In this document: positions 36,672-45,578 of the stretch, piece by piece | Layout of the letters: the number at the start of each line of letters is the position of its first letter | Numbering within the stretch: the first letter of the stretch is position 1 | NCBI RefSeq assembly: GCF_017356015.1 | Contig: NZ_JAFIQV010000015.1 | Location: forward strand, 1 to 64,000 | Source: Azospirillum sp. SYSU D00513 | GTDB taxonomy: Bacteria > Pseudomonadota > Alphaproteobacteria > Azospirillales > Azospirillaceae | Direction of reading: 5' to 3' | DNA length: 64,000 bases | Program-made: the position numbers and the translations under genes | The notes under the pieces: model-generated | What the model was told of the DNA's origin: nothing | The model's input: the letters and a program-made list of their open reading frames with translations, nothing else | Database searches by the model: none

Positions 36672-36700
36672 GATATGGTTAGCGTTCCGCTAACCATATC
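36672..36700. terminator. Perfect 13-bp inverted repeat at the edge of the A+T-rich insertion
   Basis: GATATGGTTAGCG and CGCTAACCATATC pair perfectly with a three-base loop, nine bases after the cysA stop. As RNA it forms a strong hairpin and could end cysA transcription, though no T-run follows. Its position at the composition boundary also fits a remnant end of a mobile segment. Between it and the AIPR gene there is only A+T-rich sequence with no feature I recognise. Confidence 0.5.
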
Positions 36701-36745
36701 TACTCTAAAAAAGGCGCGAATTCTCAAAGTTCTACTTCTAATATG

Positions 36746-38566
36746 CTAATCGCCTGTAGAAGCAAGCACCGAAGCTAAACCTTTTTTATTCGAAAAATAC
36801 GACACGACTGATTGCAAGAAGTCTTGGCTAGCAGCCCACGCCTCTTCATTGACTGCGAGAACCTTTTCTCCCGTACTAGCTTCTGTAACAAATTTTACAT
36901 ATTTTCCTTTGATATTTGAACGATGCTCAAGAAACAAATTCCATTCTTGCTCAAAAGCCAATATTACGTCATTTAAAAATTCATGGCTAATTTCAGCATA
37001 TCCCTCTTCATGCAATGACTCTGTTATTGCGTATATTCTTCCCATTTGATACCTTAACCTTCTTTTATCTTGGTCATTTTTCTTTGTCATTTTCTTAAAG
37101 CATCTATAGGCAAAATAGAATCTGTCTAACGAGACAGAATTGAAAACGATATCTTCTGTTGAAGTGAATTTCGCAAAAACCTGCTTTTTCATGCTGCTTT
37201 CAATATCTCCGTTTGCTGCTAAGTATATTCTTAGAGCAATGTTACGCTCTATCACTTGATTAGCGGTAATATAGCCATCGCTGATGCCGTCTCCAAATTC
37301 ACCCCGTTTCCGCTCGTATAGAATGCCATATTTTTTAAATAAAGCCATTTGTAGTTCAATATGATACCTTTCGCCGGACATTCTATCTGCATTGGTAACA
37401 GCAGTTTGCTGGTTTGTTGCAGTTGATATTTGCTCTATCAGCTCTAAGCGCTCTGCTGCTCCAGTTTTTTCCTGAGCCTCATCAGAAAGCGTTATTATTT
37501 TTAGAAGAACTTCTTTATCTCTAAATACATCCGCAGCGTTCGCTTCCCCAATCTCCCTGTATAATTTGCTAAGTGTATAAGCAGTCTGGCCTCCATTTAT
37601 GATCTGCGGGTTCTTAACATGAAGCTTAGCCCTATTCTTCTCTCCTATTTTTTCATTGATACGCGTTTCATCAGATATAAGCGTTATGCCATTGTTCAGA
37701 AGAGCAAACTCGTTAGTTTTTGTGGAAAGAATAGTGCTCCTAATGGCTCCATTAACCTTCTGTCCAGCAAATTCCAAGTAACTTCTAGGGTTTTGCTTAA
37801 GTATAGAATTTTTGAATTTGTCCATTATCCGAGCTATTTCAATGGTCGGAACAAACAATACAGTTATGTTGCACTCGTGATGCTTAGTTTGCACCGTATA
37901 GCTAATTTTGCTTCCTGCATTCTTATTGCTTAGATCCATATAAATAGTAAGATCAGATGCATTGAAATAAGTTCCAGATACTACTGGGAAAACCAAGCGC
38001 GAGTAGCATTTTTCGTAATCGAATACCTACACTGCGTAACCACCAGAAAGCATTCTCAATTTTGAGTCTGAAATTTTGTTAACATTTGCTAGAATTATTA
38101 CTTTGTAACGATATCTCGCAAGGTCATCGATTTTTACAATGGCCCTCAACATCCCCTTTATCTTACCATTGTATTCGTTCCCAGCTTCATCGCATTCTTC
38201 TCCCTCTAATATTCTGTTAATGTCCATAACAAGTATTTCTTCTAATTTTATACTCTTGCTTTCAAAATTATCTTCTGTTGTTCTGAACTTCGACTGTATA
38301 AAGTATACCGTTTTTGCTTCATGATCTAAATAGTAACCATCTATGCCACCGTCATAAGCACCATCCGTTATACACTCTTCCCTTTCCTTAAAATCGAGCA
38401 CCCCAAAGCTCACCTTCATATAAAGGTGAACAAATGCCCTGGACCTCGCCTGATTCACCTTTTCGTTATCAGACTTTGGCGGATTATATTTTTGCTCATA
38501 TTTGGTTCCAATAGCCTCTTCACAAATCTTGTCAAGAATACGCACCATCATAGAATATTTGCTCAT
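36746..38566 (-). pseudogene. AIPR-family abortive-infection protein, interrupted by an in-frame TAG
   Basis: Reads as a ~606-codon gene in one frame with a single TAG at 38027-38029. The first 179 residues contain a PD-(D/E)XK-like core: GAYDGGIDGYYLD (residues ~69-81) and VYFIQSKF with QxK near 91-93. After the TAG the same frame continues VFDYEKCYSRLVFPVVSGTY, then the AIPR hallmark NPQIINGGQTAYTL near position 320 and SATNQQTAV-type wording near 390. The product would be a phage-defence nuclease-like protein. A TTG at 37996 could start the C-terminal piece separately. GGAG precedes the ATG at 38566. Codon use is strongly A/T-biased, unlike every neighbour, which indicates recent transfer. 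The stop may be a true nonsense mutation or a base error. Confidence 0.82.
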
Positions 38567-38628
38567 CCTTTACTCCGTTATTGCGGGATTGAATAATCTT
38601 ATTAGCGGTTGCAATGCGTATTTTCTTT

Positions 38629-39972
38629 CTATTGCGCGAGTTCGGAAACTGTACCTTTCTTATTTCGCTCTACAAAGACTTCTTCGCCCTTCAACGCGTC
38701 GGGCATGGGGCCGCCGGTGGCCCAGTCCAGAAGCTCCACGGTGTGGAGGATCGGCAGGCCGGTGCCCGACGCGATCTGGGTGATGCAGCCCAGGTTTCCG
38801 GCGGCGATGGCGTCGGCCCTGGTGCTCTCGATGTTGCGCACCTTGCGGTCGCGGAGCTGGGTCGCGATCTCCGACTGGAGCAGGTTGTAGGTGCCGGCGG
38901 AGCCGCAGCAGAGATGCCCTTCCGGCACCTCCCGCACCTGGAACCCGGCCGCGCGCAGCAGGTCGCGCGGCGGATTCTTGATCTTCTGCCCGTGCTGCAT
39001 CGAACAGGCGGAATGGTAGGCGACCGCCTGCCCCGTGGCGACCACAGGCTCCATCAGGCCGATCTCCGCCAGGATCTCCGTCACGTCGCGGGCGAGGCCC
39101 GCGATGCGCTTGGCCTTGTCCGCGTAATCCCGGTCCTCGCGGAAGAGGAAGCCGTAATCCTTCACCGTCGTGCCGCAGCCCGACGCGTTGACGATCACCG
39201 CGTCCAGCCCGTCGCCCTCGAGCTCGCGCGTCCAGGCGTCGATGGTGCGGCGGGCGGAGGCCTTGGCGAGGTCCTCCTTGCCCAGATGGTGGGTCAGAGC
39301 GCCGCAGCATTCGGCCTGCCTGCTCACCACCACCTCGACGCCGTGGCGGGTCAGCAGGCGGATCGTCGCCTCGTTGATCTGCGGGGCGAGAACCCGCTGG
39401 GCGCAGCCGATCAGCAGCGCCACGCGCTTGCGGCGCGGCCCCGCCGCCGGGTGGCTGCCCGGCAGGTCCGACCGGCTCGGCGCCGACACGTCGCGCGGCG
39501 CCAGCGTCAGCATGGCGCGCAGCCGCTCCGGCAGCAGCTTCGCGAAGGGACGGCCGATGCCGGCGCCCATCAAGGCAAGGCGGAACAGGCGCGGGTTCGG
39601 CAGCACGCGGGCCAGCAGCTCCCGCGCCGCCCGGTCGGCGGGCGGGCGGACATGCGTCTTCTCGATGTGGGCGCGCGCGTGATCGACGAGGTGCATGTAA
39701 TGCACCCCCGACGGACAGGTCGTCATGCAGGACAGGCAGGACAGGCAGCGGTCCACATGCTTGACCACCTGCGGGGCCGGGGCGCCGCCCGTCTCCAGCA
39801 TGTCCTTGATCTGGTAGATGCGTCCGCGCGGGGAATCCAGCTCGTCGCCGAGCAGCGTGTAGGTCGGGCAGGTCGCCGTGCAGAAGCCGCAATGCACGCA
39901 GGCGCGCAGGATGCTTTCCGATTCCCGGTAGTCGGCGTCGGCGAGCTGGGCAAGGGAGAAGTTGGTCTGCAT
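38629..39972 (-). CDS. glcF: Glycolate oxidase iron-sulfur subunit GlcF (with replaced C-terminal tail)
   Basis: A 447-residue subunit that passes electrons from GlcD to the membrane. Two [4Fe-4S] motifs are visible, CVHCGFCTATCP near residue 26 and CLSCLSCMTTCP near 77, followed by two CCG-type cysteine domains (AECCGALTHHLG near 222 and HLCCGSAGTYNLLQ near 355). After GGPMPDALKG, codons become A+T-rich and the tail reads EEVFVERNKKGTVSELAQ, which I do not recognise as part of GlcF. It looks supplied by the adjacent inserted segment. Catalytic motifs are intact, so function is probably kept. 17 bases separate it from glcE. Confidence 0.9.
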   Translation of the reverse strand: MQTNFSLAQLADADYRESESILRACVHCGFCTATCPTYTLLGDELDSPRGRIYQIKDMLETGGAPAPQVVKHVDRCLSCLSCMTTCPSGVHYMHLVDHARAHIEKTHVRPPADRAARELLARVLPNPRLFRLALMGAGIGRPFAKLLPERLRAMLTLAPRDVSAPSRSDLPGSHPAAGPRRKRVALLIGCAQRVLAPQINEATIRLLTRHGVEVVVSRQAECCGALTHHLGKEDLAKASARRTIDAWTRELEGDGLDAVIVNASGCGTTVKDYGFLFREDRDYADKAKRIAGLARDVTEILAEIGLMEPVVATGQAVAYHSACSMQHGQKIKNPPRDLLRAAGFQVREVPEGHLCCGSAGTYNLLQSEIATQLRDRKVRNIESTRADAIAAGNLGCITQIASGTGLPILHTVELLDWATGGPMPDALKGEEVFVERNKKGTVSELAQ

Positions 39973-39988
39973 GATGGTGCTCTGGTTC

Positions 39989-41248
39989 TCACACGCCGGG
40001 ATACATGCGGCCGGGATTGAACAGGCCGCGCGGGTCGAAGCCGGCCTTCACGCGCCGGGTCAGGGCCAGGAGCGGCTCGGGGAGCGGCTGGAAGACGTCC
40101 GCCGCCGCGCGGACCGCCTCGGGCGCGCGGACCAGCGTGGCGTGGCCGCTGCCGGGCATGGCGGCGCGGACGGCGGCGCCCTCGTCTCCGTCGCCGCCCG
40201 GCGCCACGGCCGCCCACAGCAGCCCGCCGGCCCAGTCCAGATAGACCTCCGCGTCCAGGGCGCGCCGCAGCGCCTCCGCGACGCGCGGCCCGTCGGCGGG
40301 CGGAACGGACAGCTTCCAGACATGGCGCGCAACATCCATGGCCCCATCACCGGCGCCGCCGCCGGCGAAGAAGGCGACGTCGCGGACCTCCCGCCAGACC
40401 GCCAGGGACTCCTCGCGCTCCAGCACGGCGTCGGCGCCAAGCTCCTCGCGCAGCGCCGCCACGCGGGCGGTCACCGACGGGGCGAAGCCCTCCAGCCGCA
40501 CCAGCGTCGCCGCCCCGCCCGCCCCGGCCACGCCCGGCACGGAGGAGCGCGCGGCGATCCCGGCCGGCAGGTGGGCCGCACCCGAGACCTCGTAGGGGCT
40601 CTGCATCGCGCGGGTCAGGGCCGCCACGGCCGCCGCCTCGTCGCGGCCGGCGAGCAGCAGCGTCCGCGTCTCCTCGGGTGCGGGCAGCACCTTCACGGTC
40701 AGCTCGGTCAGCGCCGTCAGCGTGCCGAAGCTTCCGGTCATCAGCTTGGGCACGTCGTAGCCGGTGACGTTCTTCACCACCTTGCCGCCGCCCCGGTACA
40801 GCTCGCCCCGCCCGTTCACGCCCTGGATGCCCAGCGTGTGGTCGCGCGCCGAGCCGTCCTTGATGCGGCGCGGGCCGCCCAGCCCGCAGGCGATCAGCCC
40901 GCCGAGCGTGCCCTGCCCGGCCGGCCGGCCCAGCAGCGGCCCGTAATCCGGCGGCTCGAAGGAGAGCTGCTGGCGGCGCTCGGCCAGCATCGGCAGGATC
41001 ACCGCCATCGGCGTGCCCGCCCCGGCGGTCAGCACCAGCTCCTCCGGCTCATAGTCGGTCACGCCGGCGAGTGCGGAGAGGTCGAGCCGGTGAGCCGCCC
41101 GCACCGGGCGGCCGAACCCGCGGCGGGATCCGCCGCCGAGGATCTCCAGCGGCTCGTTCGCGGACAACGCCCATCGCACCGCCTCGGCGGCCTGGGCGGG
41201 GGTCTCCGGCTTCAGGGTCGAACCGGCGGCTTCCGTGGTCATGGTCAT
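39989..41248 (-). CDS. glcE: Glycolate oxidase FAD-binding subunit GlcE
   Basis: A 419-residue FAD-linked subunit of the glycolate dehydrogenase complex that oxidises glycolate to glyoxylate. The PP-type FAD domain shows ILGGGSRRGFGRP near residue 35, LSFEPPDYGPLLG near 95, GTLGGLIACGLGGPRRIKDG near 112 and KNVTGYDVPKLMTGSFGTL near 160, the ordinary GlcE sequence. Lies between glcD and glcF in one minus-strand operon. Confidence 0.92.
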   Translation of the reverse strand: MTMTTEAAGSTLKPETPAQAAEAVRWALSANEPLEILGGGSRRGFGRPVRAAHRLDLSALAGVTDYEPEELVLTAGAGTPMAVILPMLAERRQQLSFEPPDYGPLLGRPAGQGTLGGLIACGLGGPRRIKDGSARDHTLGIQGVNGRGELYRGGGKVVKNVTGYDVPKLMTGSFGTLTALTELTVKVLPAPEETRTLLLAGRDEAAAVAALTRAMQSPYEVSGAAHLPAGIAARSSVPGVAGAGGAATLVRLEGFAPSVTARVAALREELGADAVLEREESLAVWREVRDVAFFAGGGAGDGAMDVARHVWKLSVPPADGPRVAEALRRALDAEVYLDWAGGLLWAAVAPGGDGDEGAAVRAAMPGSGHATLVRAPEAVRAAADVFQPLPEPLLALTRRVKAGFDPRGLFNPGRMYPGV

Positions 41249-41263
41249 CTCGGGAACGCGGCC

Positions 41264-42751
41264 TCAGAAGCGGGGAATGTCGGGGAAGCGCAGCTCGCCC
41301 CCATGGACGTGCAGCCGGCCCAGCTCGGCGCAGCGGTGCAGGACGGGGAAGACCTTGCCCGGATTCAGCAGCCCGTCGGGGTCGAAGGCGCATTTGATGC
41401 GCTGCTGCTGGTTCAGGTCCACCTCGTTGAACTGGTGCAGCATCAGGTCGCGCTTCTCCACCCCGACGCCATGCTCCCCGGTCAGCACGCCGCCGACCTC
41501 CACGCACAGCTTCAGGATGGCGGCGCCGAACTCCTCCGCCCGCCCCAGCTCGCCCGGCTTGTTGGCGTCGTAGAGGATCAGCGGGTGCAGGTTGCCGTCG
41601 CCGGCGTGGAAGACGTTGGCGCAGCGCAGGCCGTAGGTGGTCTGCATCTCCTCCATGCGCTGGAGCACCAGCGGCAGCGCCTTGCGCGGGATGGTGCCGT
41701 CCATGCAGTAGTAGTCGGGGCTGATGCGCCCGACCGCCGGGAAGGCCGCCTTGCGCCCGGCCCAGAAGGCCAGCCGCTCCTCCTCGGTGGTGGAGACGCG
41801 GGAATAGCAGGCGCCCTTGTCGCGTGCGATCTCCGCCACCCGGTCGATCAGGTGGTCCACCTCGGCCGCCGGCCCGTCCAGCTCCACGATCAGCAGAGCT
41901 TCCACGTCCAGCGGGTAGCCCGCCTTGACGAAGGCCTCGGCGGCGTGGATGGCCGGCTTGTCCATCATCTCCATGCCGCCGGGAATGATGCCCGCCGCGA
42001 TGATGGCGGCGACGCAGTCGCCGGCCTGCTCGCTGCTGGGGAAGCCGATCAGCACGGCGCGCGCGGTGGCCGGCTTGCGCAGGATGCGCACGGTCACCTC
42101 GGTGACGACGCCGAGCAGCCCTTCGGAGCCCGTGACGATGCCCATCAGGTCGTAGCCGCCCGCGTCCACATGCTTGCCGCCGAGCCGCAGGACGGTGCCG
42201 TCCATCAGCACCATCTCCAGCCCCAGCAGGTTGTTGGTGGTCAGCCCGTACTTCAGGCAGTGCACGCCGCCGGAATTCTCGGCGATGTTGCCGCCGATGG
42301 AGCAGGCGATCTGGCTGGAGGGGTCGGGGGCGTAATAGAAGCCGTCCGCCGCCACGGCGGTGGAGATGCCGAGGTTGGTGACGCCCGGCTGCACGACGGC
42401 GCAGCGGTTGGCGTAATCGACCTCCAGGATTCGGTTGAACTTGCCCAGCCCCAGCAGTACGCCGTCGGCGAGCGGCAGCGCCCCGCCGGACAGCGAGGTG
42501 CCCGACCCGCGCGGCACGACCTTCACCCCCATCTCCTTGCAGGTCTTCAGGACCCGGGAGACCTGCTCGGTCGTGCTCGGCAGCACGACGACCAGCGGAA
42601 GCTGGCGGTAGGCGGTCAGCCCGTCGCACTCGTAGGCGCGGCGCTCGTGCTCGTCGGTGATGACGCCCTCTCCCGGCACGATGGCGCGCAGCCGGTCGAT
42701 CAGCTCCCGGCGGCGCTCGATCACCCCGGCGTCGGGCTCGGGCATCTTCAT
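41264..42751 (-). CDS. glcD: Glycolate oxidase subunit GlcD
   Basis: A 495-residue FAD-containing catalytic subunit. VVPRGSGTSLSGGALPL near residue 80, SIGGNIAENSGGVHCLKYG near 145, GSEGLLGVVTEVTV near 205 and the C-terminal cap segment VFHAGDGNLHPLI near 375 plus GEHGVGVEKRDLM near 430 match GlcD. The start is ATG 42751, with AGGAG eight bases upstream; the frame is open to 42919 but lacks a ribosome site there. It heads glcD-glcE-glcF. Confidence 0.93.
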   Translation of the reverse strand: MKMPEPDAGVIERRRELIDRLRAIVPGEGVITDEHERRAYECDGLTAYRQLPLVVVLPSTTEQVSRVLKTCKEMGVKVVPRGSGTSLSGGALPLADGVLLGLGKFNRILEVDYANRCAVVQPGVTNLGISTAVAADGFYYAPDPSSQIACSIGGNIAENSGGVHCLKYGLTTNNLLGLEMVLMDGTVLRLGGKHVDAGGYDLMGIVTGSEGLLGVVTEVTVRILRKPATARAVLIGFPSSEQAGDCVAAIIAAGIIPGGMEMMDKPAIHAAEAFVKAGYPLDVEALLIVELDGPAAEVDHLIDRVAEIARDKGACYSRVSTTEEERLAFWAGRKAAFPAVGRISPDYYCMDGTIPRKALPLVLQRMEEMQTTYGLRCANVFHAGDGNLHPLILYDANKPGELGRAEEFGAAILKLCVEVGGVLTGEHGVGVEKRDLMLHQFNEVDLNQQQRIKCAFDPDGLLNPGKVFPVLHRCAELGRLHVHGGELRFPDIPRF

Positions 42752-42973
42752 GAGGAGAACTCCTGTGGCGTCATGTCGGTCGGATCGGACGGTGCCGAGT
42801 GCGGGCGCCGAGCGTGGGAGCGGATGCCCGGCATGGTTGCCGAGACTTTGGTACGATCCTTGTCCGGCCGGGGCGAATGATATGAAGCTTTGCCTTAGGA
42901 AAACAATGCACCATGTCAATCATCAGTGCATACTGGCTTTACAAAATCAACAAGGCTGCGGGAGGATCTTCGC

Positions 42974-43315
42974 ATGTGCCGCATGTTCGCCGACCAGGAT
43001 CCCTCACGCTTCCGCATGGTGACGCGCCGCGTCCGCCTCAGCGGCCATTCGACCAGCGTCTGCCTGGAGGCCGCCTTCTGGGACATGCTGGAGGAGGTGG
43101 CGGCACTCCAGGAGGTGTCGCTCGGCCGCTTCCTCTCCAAGTTGCACGACGAGGTGATGGCGAAGGGGGTGGAGCGGCGGAACTTCGCCGGGCTCCTGCG
43201 CTGCGCCTGCCTCAGCTACGCGCAGCAGGTCAAGGGCAGCCACCCGCAGCTGGAAGAGCTGGAACGGCAGGCCCGGACCGACTTCGGCGAGATCGTGCGG
43301 GCGCAGGCGGCCTGA
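42974..43315 (+). CDS. Ribbon-helix-helix domain protein
   Basis: A 113-residue protein with a ribbon-helix-helix DNA-binding fold of the RHH_4 type: a strand TRRVRLSGHSTSVCLEAAFW (residues ~17-36), then two helices including LEEVAALQEVSLGRFLSKLHDEV. Start is at ATG 42974, preceded by GGGAGG about ten bases upstream; an earlier start in the open frame at 42926 is less likely. Transcribed divergently from glcD across ~220 bases, so it could regulate glcDEF or itself. That is inferred only from position. Confidence 0.75.
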   Translation: MCRMFADQDPSRFRMVTRRVRLSGHSTSVCLEAAFWDMLEEVAALQEVSLGRFLSKLHDEVMAKGVERRNFAGLLRCACLSYAQQVKGSHPQLEELERQARTDFGEIVRAQAA

Positions 43316-43330
43316 CGGGGCCGCGGTCGC

Positions 43331-43364
43331 GGGGCGCCGAGGCGCCCCGGCCCTCGCGGGCCGG
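43331..43364. terminator. Pair of overlapping G+C hairpins between convergent genes
   Basis: GGGGCGCC-GA-GGCGCCCC (43331-43348) is immediately followed by CCGGCCC-TCGC-GGGCCGG (43347-43364). They lie between the RHH stop and the end of the convergent GMC gene and probably end transcription from both sides. Confidence 0.6.
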
Positions 43365-43386
43365 AGCGCCCCGTTAGGCCGGGGGT

Positions 43387-44958
43387 TCAGATCGCCTTCC
43401 GGCCCATCTGGTCGGCGATGTGGTCGGCCTGCCGGAGGGCCAGCGCCACGATGGTCAGGGTCGGGTTTTCCGCCCCGCCGGTGGTGAACTGCGAGCCGTC
43501 GGAGATGAATAGGTTCGCCACGTCGTGGGTCCGGCCCCACCTGTTCACCACCCCGTCCCGGGGCTTCTCGCTCATGCGGTTGGTGCCGAGATTGTGGGTG
43601 GAGGGATAGGGCGGCGTCGGGAAGGTGCGCAGGGCACCGACGGATTCGTACAGCGCCATGCCCTGCCGGTAGGCGTGGTTGCGCATGGCGATGTCGTTCG
43701 GGTGGTCGTCGTAATGGAGGTTCGGGACCGGCATCCCGTACTGGTCCTTCAGCTCCTTGTGGAGCGTGACGCCGTTGCGCTCCTGCGGCATGTCCTCGCC
43801 GACCAGCCACATGCCGGCCATGTGGTCGTAGCCGTCGAGCGCCGAGGTGAACTCCCGCCCCCAGGCGCCGGGGTTGAGGAAGGCGGCCATGAAGGGCAGG
43901 CCCAGCGAGATGGTCTCCATCTCATAGCCGCCGACGAAGCCGCGCGACGGGTCGTGGCGCACCTCGTCGGAGACGATGCCCGCCATGACCGTGCCCCGGT
44001 GCATGCGCACCTTCTTCTCGAACACGCCGTAGACCGAGCCGGTCATGTGGCGCATGTAGTTTTTCCCCACCTGGCCCGAGGAGTTGGCAAGCCCGTCCGG
44101 GAACAGGTTCGAGGCCGAGTTCAGCAGCAGGCGCGGGCTTTCGATGGAGTTGCCGGCCACCGCCACGACGCGCGCCCGCTGGCGCTGGAGAATGCCGTCC
44201 TTGTCGGCATAGACGACGCCCGTGACCTTGCCGGCGGCGTCATGCTCGATCCTCAGCGCGTGGGCGTTGGGCCGGACCTCCAGATTGCCGGTCGCCTCCC
44301 CCTTGGGGATCTCGGCGTAGAGGGTGGACCATTTCGCCCCCGACTTGCAGCCCTGGAAGCAGAAGCCGATCTGCATGCAGGGGCCGCGCCCGTCCCGCGC
44401 CTCCGAATTGATCGCCATGCGGCCGGTGTGGCAGTGCCGGTAGCCCATCTTGTCGGCGCCGGCCTTCATGACCTTGAAGTTGTTGTTGCCGGGCAGGCCG
44501 GGGATGCCGTTGGTGCGGGTGACGCCCATCCGGTCCTCGGCCCGGGCGTAGTAAGGCTCCAGCTCTTCCAGCGTGATCGGCCAGTCCAGCAGGTTGGCGC
44601 CCGCCACCTCGCCGTAGGTCGTGCGGGCCTTGAACTCGTGCGGCTGGAAGCGCAGCGACGCGCCGGCCCAATGGATGGTGGAGCCGCCGACCGCCTTGAC
44701 GATCCAGGCCGGCAGGTTGGGAAAGTCCTTGGAGACCCGCCAGCTTCCAGACGTCGTGCGGTTGTCGAGCCAGGAGATCTGCTGGAAGCTGGCCCATTCG
44801 TCGTTCTGGAAATCCTCGATCTCGTGCCGGCCGCCCGCCTCCAGTATCACGGTGCGGATGCCCTTGAGCGCGAGCTGTGTCCCCAGCGTGCCGCCGCCCG
44901 CACCCGATCCCACGATGACCACGACGCCGTCGTCGTTCAGGTCGAATTTCGCTGCCAT
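43387..44958 (-). CDS. GMC-family FAD oxidoreductase (gluconate/sugar dehydrogenase large-subunit type)
   Basis: A 523-residue flavoprotein. The FAD motif VVVIVGSGAGGGTLGTQLA is near residue 12, GGSTIHWAGASLRF near 90, the GMC loop CFQGCKSGAKWSTLYAEIP near 203, GNSIESPRLLLNSAS near 260, and C-terminal THNLGTNRMSEKP and TTGGAENPTLTIVALALR with catalytic His region near residues 450-500. The type forms a periplasmic complex with a small Tat-exported subunit and a cytochrome c. The small subunit is upstream but no cytochrome gene is adjacent. Start is at ATG 44958 with AGGA upstream. Substrate (gluconate, sorbitol or similar) unknown. Confidence 0.85.
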   Translation of the reverse strand: MAAKFDLNDDGVVVIVGSGAGGGTLGTQLALKGIRTVILEAGGRHEIEDFQNDEWASFQQISWLDNRTTSGSWRVSKDFPNLPAWIVKAVGGSTIHWAGASLRFQPHEFKARTTYGEVAGANLLDWPITLEELEPYYARAEDRMGVTRTNGIPGLPGNNNFKVMKAGADKMGYRHCHTGRMAINSEARDGRGPCMQIGFCFQGCKSGAKWSTLYAEIPKGEATGNLEVRPNAHALRIEHDAAGKVTGVVYADKDGILQRQRARVVAVAGNSIESPRLLLNSASNLFPDGLANSSGQVGKNYMRHMTGSVYGVFEKKVRMHRGTVMAGIVSDEVRHDPSRGFVGGYEMETISLGLPFMAAFLNPGAWGREFTSALDGYDHMAGMWLVGEDMPQERNGVTLHKELKDQYGMPVPNLHYDDHPNDIAMRNHAYRQGMALYESVGALRTFPTPPYPSTHNLGTNRMSEKPRDGVVNRWGRTHDVANLFISDGSQFTTGGAENPTLTIVALALRQADHIADQMGRKAI

Positions 44959-44987
44959 CGCCGTTTTCCTCCCACTGGGCTCCTTGC

Positions 44988-45530
44988 TCAGAGCCACTCG
45001 ATGTCGTTGAAGCCGCGCTCGAGATAGCCGCCGTAACCGGCGCTCTCGCCCTCGTAGCCGAACAGCGGCCACAGCTCCGGCTGGTTGTAGAGGCCGGTCA
45101 CCATCCCGGCGCGGACCTTCTGGAAGAAGGCGCCCTCCTCGATCTCGCGCAGCAGCCGAACCCGGTCCGCCTCCCAGCCGACCTCGGCGTAGGCGACGCC
45201 GTGCTTGGCCCTGGCGAGTTCGTCGAGCCGGGCGATGCCGGCCTCGACCAGCTCCCGCGCGGCCGGGTCCTTGGCCGCCGCCTCGTCATGGGCCTTCATT
45301 GCGATGGCGTAGAAGCGGTCGGCCAGCCGGTCGTGCGGGTAGACGTCGCGCGCCATTCTCACCAGCGAACGCATGGTCTCCGGCGCCAGCGCCTTGACCT
45401 CGTAGCCCCAGGCTTCCGCCGGGCTGAGGATCGCGCCGCCGGACACCAGTATGACCGCCGTGGCGGCGGCCGAGGCGGTTCCCGCGAGGAAGGCGCGCCG
45501 CCCGAGCGGCGGGGTCGTCTTGGCTGTCAT
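44988..45530 (-). CDS. Gluconate 2-dehydrogenase subunit 3-like protein, Tat-exported
   Basis: A 180-residue small subunit. The N-terminus carries a twin-arginine signal (PPLGRRAFLAGTASAAATAV) that likely carries the folded GMC partner to the periplasm. The mature part (MARDVYPHDRLADRFYAIAM, LREIEEGAFFQKVRAGMVTGLYNQPELWPLFGY quoted in part: REIEEGAFFQKVRAG near residue 130) fits the subunit-3 family. Start at ATG 45530 rather than 45563 so that the Tat motif is N-terminal. 29 bases before the GMC gene, same operon. Confidence 0.85.
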   Translation of the reverse strand: MTAKTTPPLGRRAFLAGTASAAATAVILVSGGAILSPAEAWGYEVKALAPETMRSLVRMARDVYPHDRLADRFYAIAMKAHDEAAAKDPAARELVEAGIARLDELARAKHGVAYAEVGWEADRVRLLREIEEGAFFQKVRAGMVTGLYNQPELWPLFGYEGESAGYGGYLERGFNDIEWL

Positions 45531-45578
45531 CCTCTCCTCCCATTCCCTTGGTCTTGCCGTCATTCGCAGCCCCGCCCG

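Larger units (their letters stand above)
36664..38690. mobile_element. A+T-rich horizontally acquired segment carrying the AIPR gene
   Basis: From just after cysA to within the 3' end of glcF the composition drops abruptly to roughly one-third G+C by eye, against about two-thirds on both sides. The segment holds only the AIPR reading frame. I see no transposase, integrase, tRNA or clear flanking direct repeat, so the means of entry is unknown. The right boundary is approximate: glcF codons become A+T-rich after about 38690. Confidence 0.75.

Noticed and set aside
42752..42925. Upstream extension of glcD to 42919
   Set aside because: No ribosome site and atypical sequence; ATG 42751 with AGGAG is preferred.
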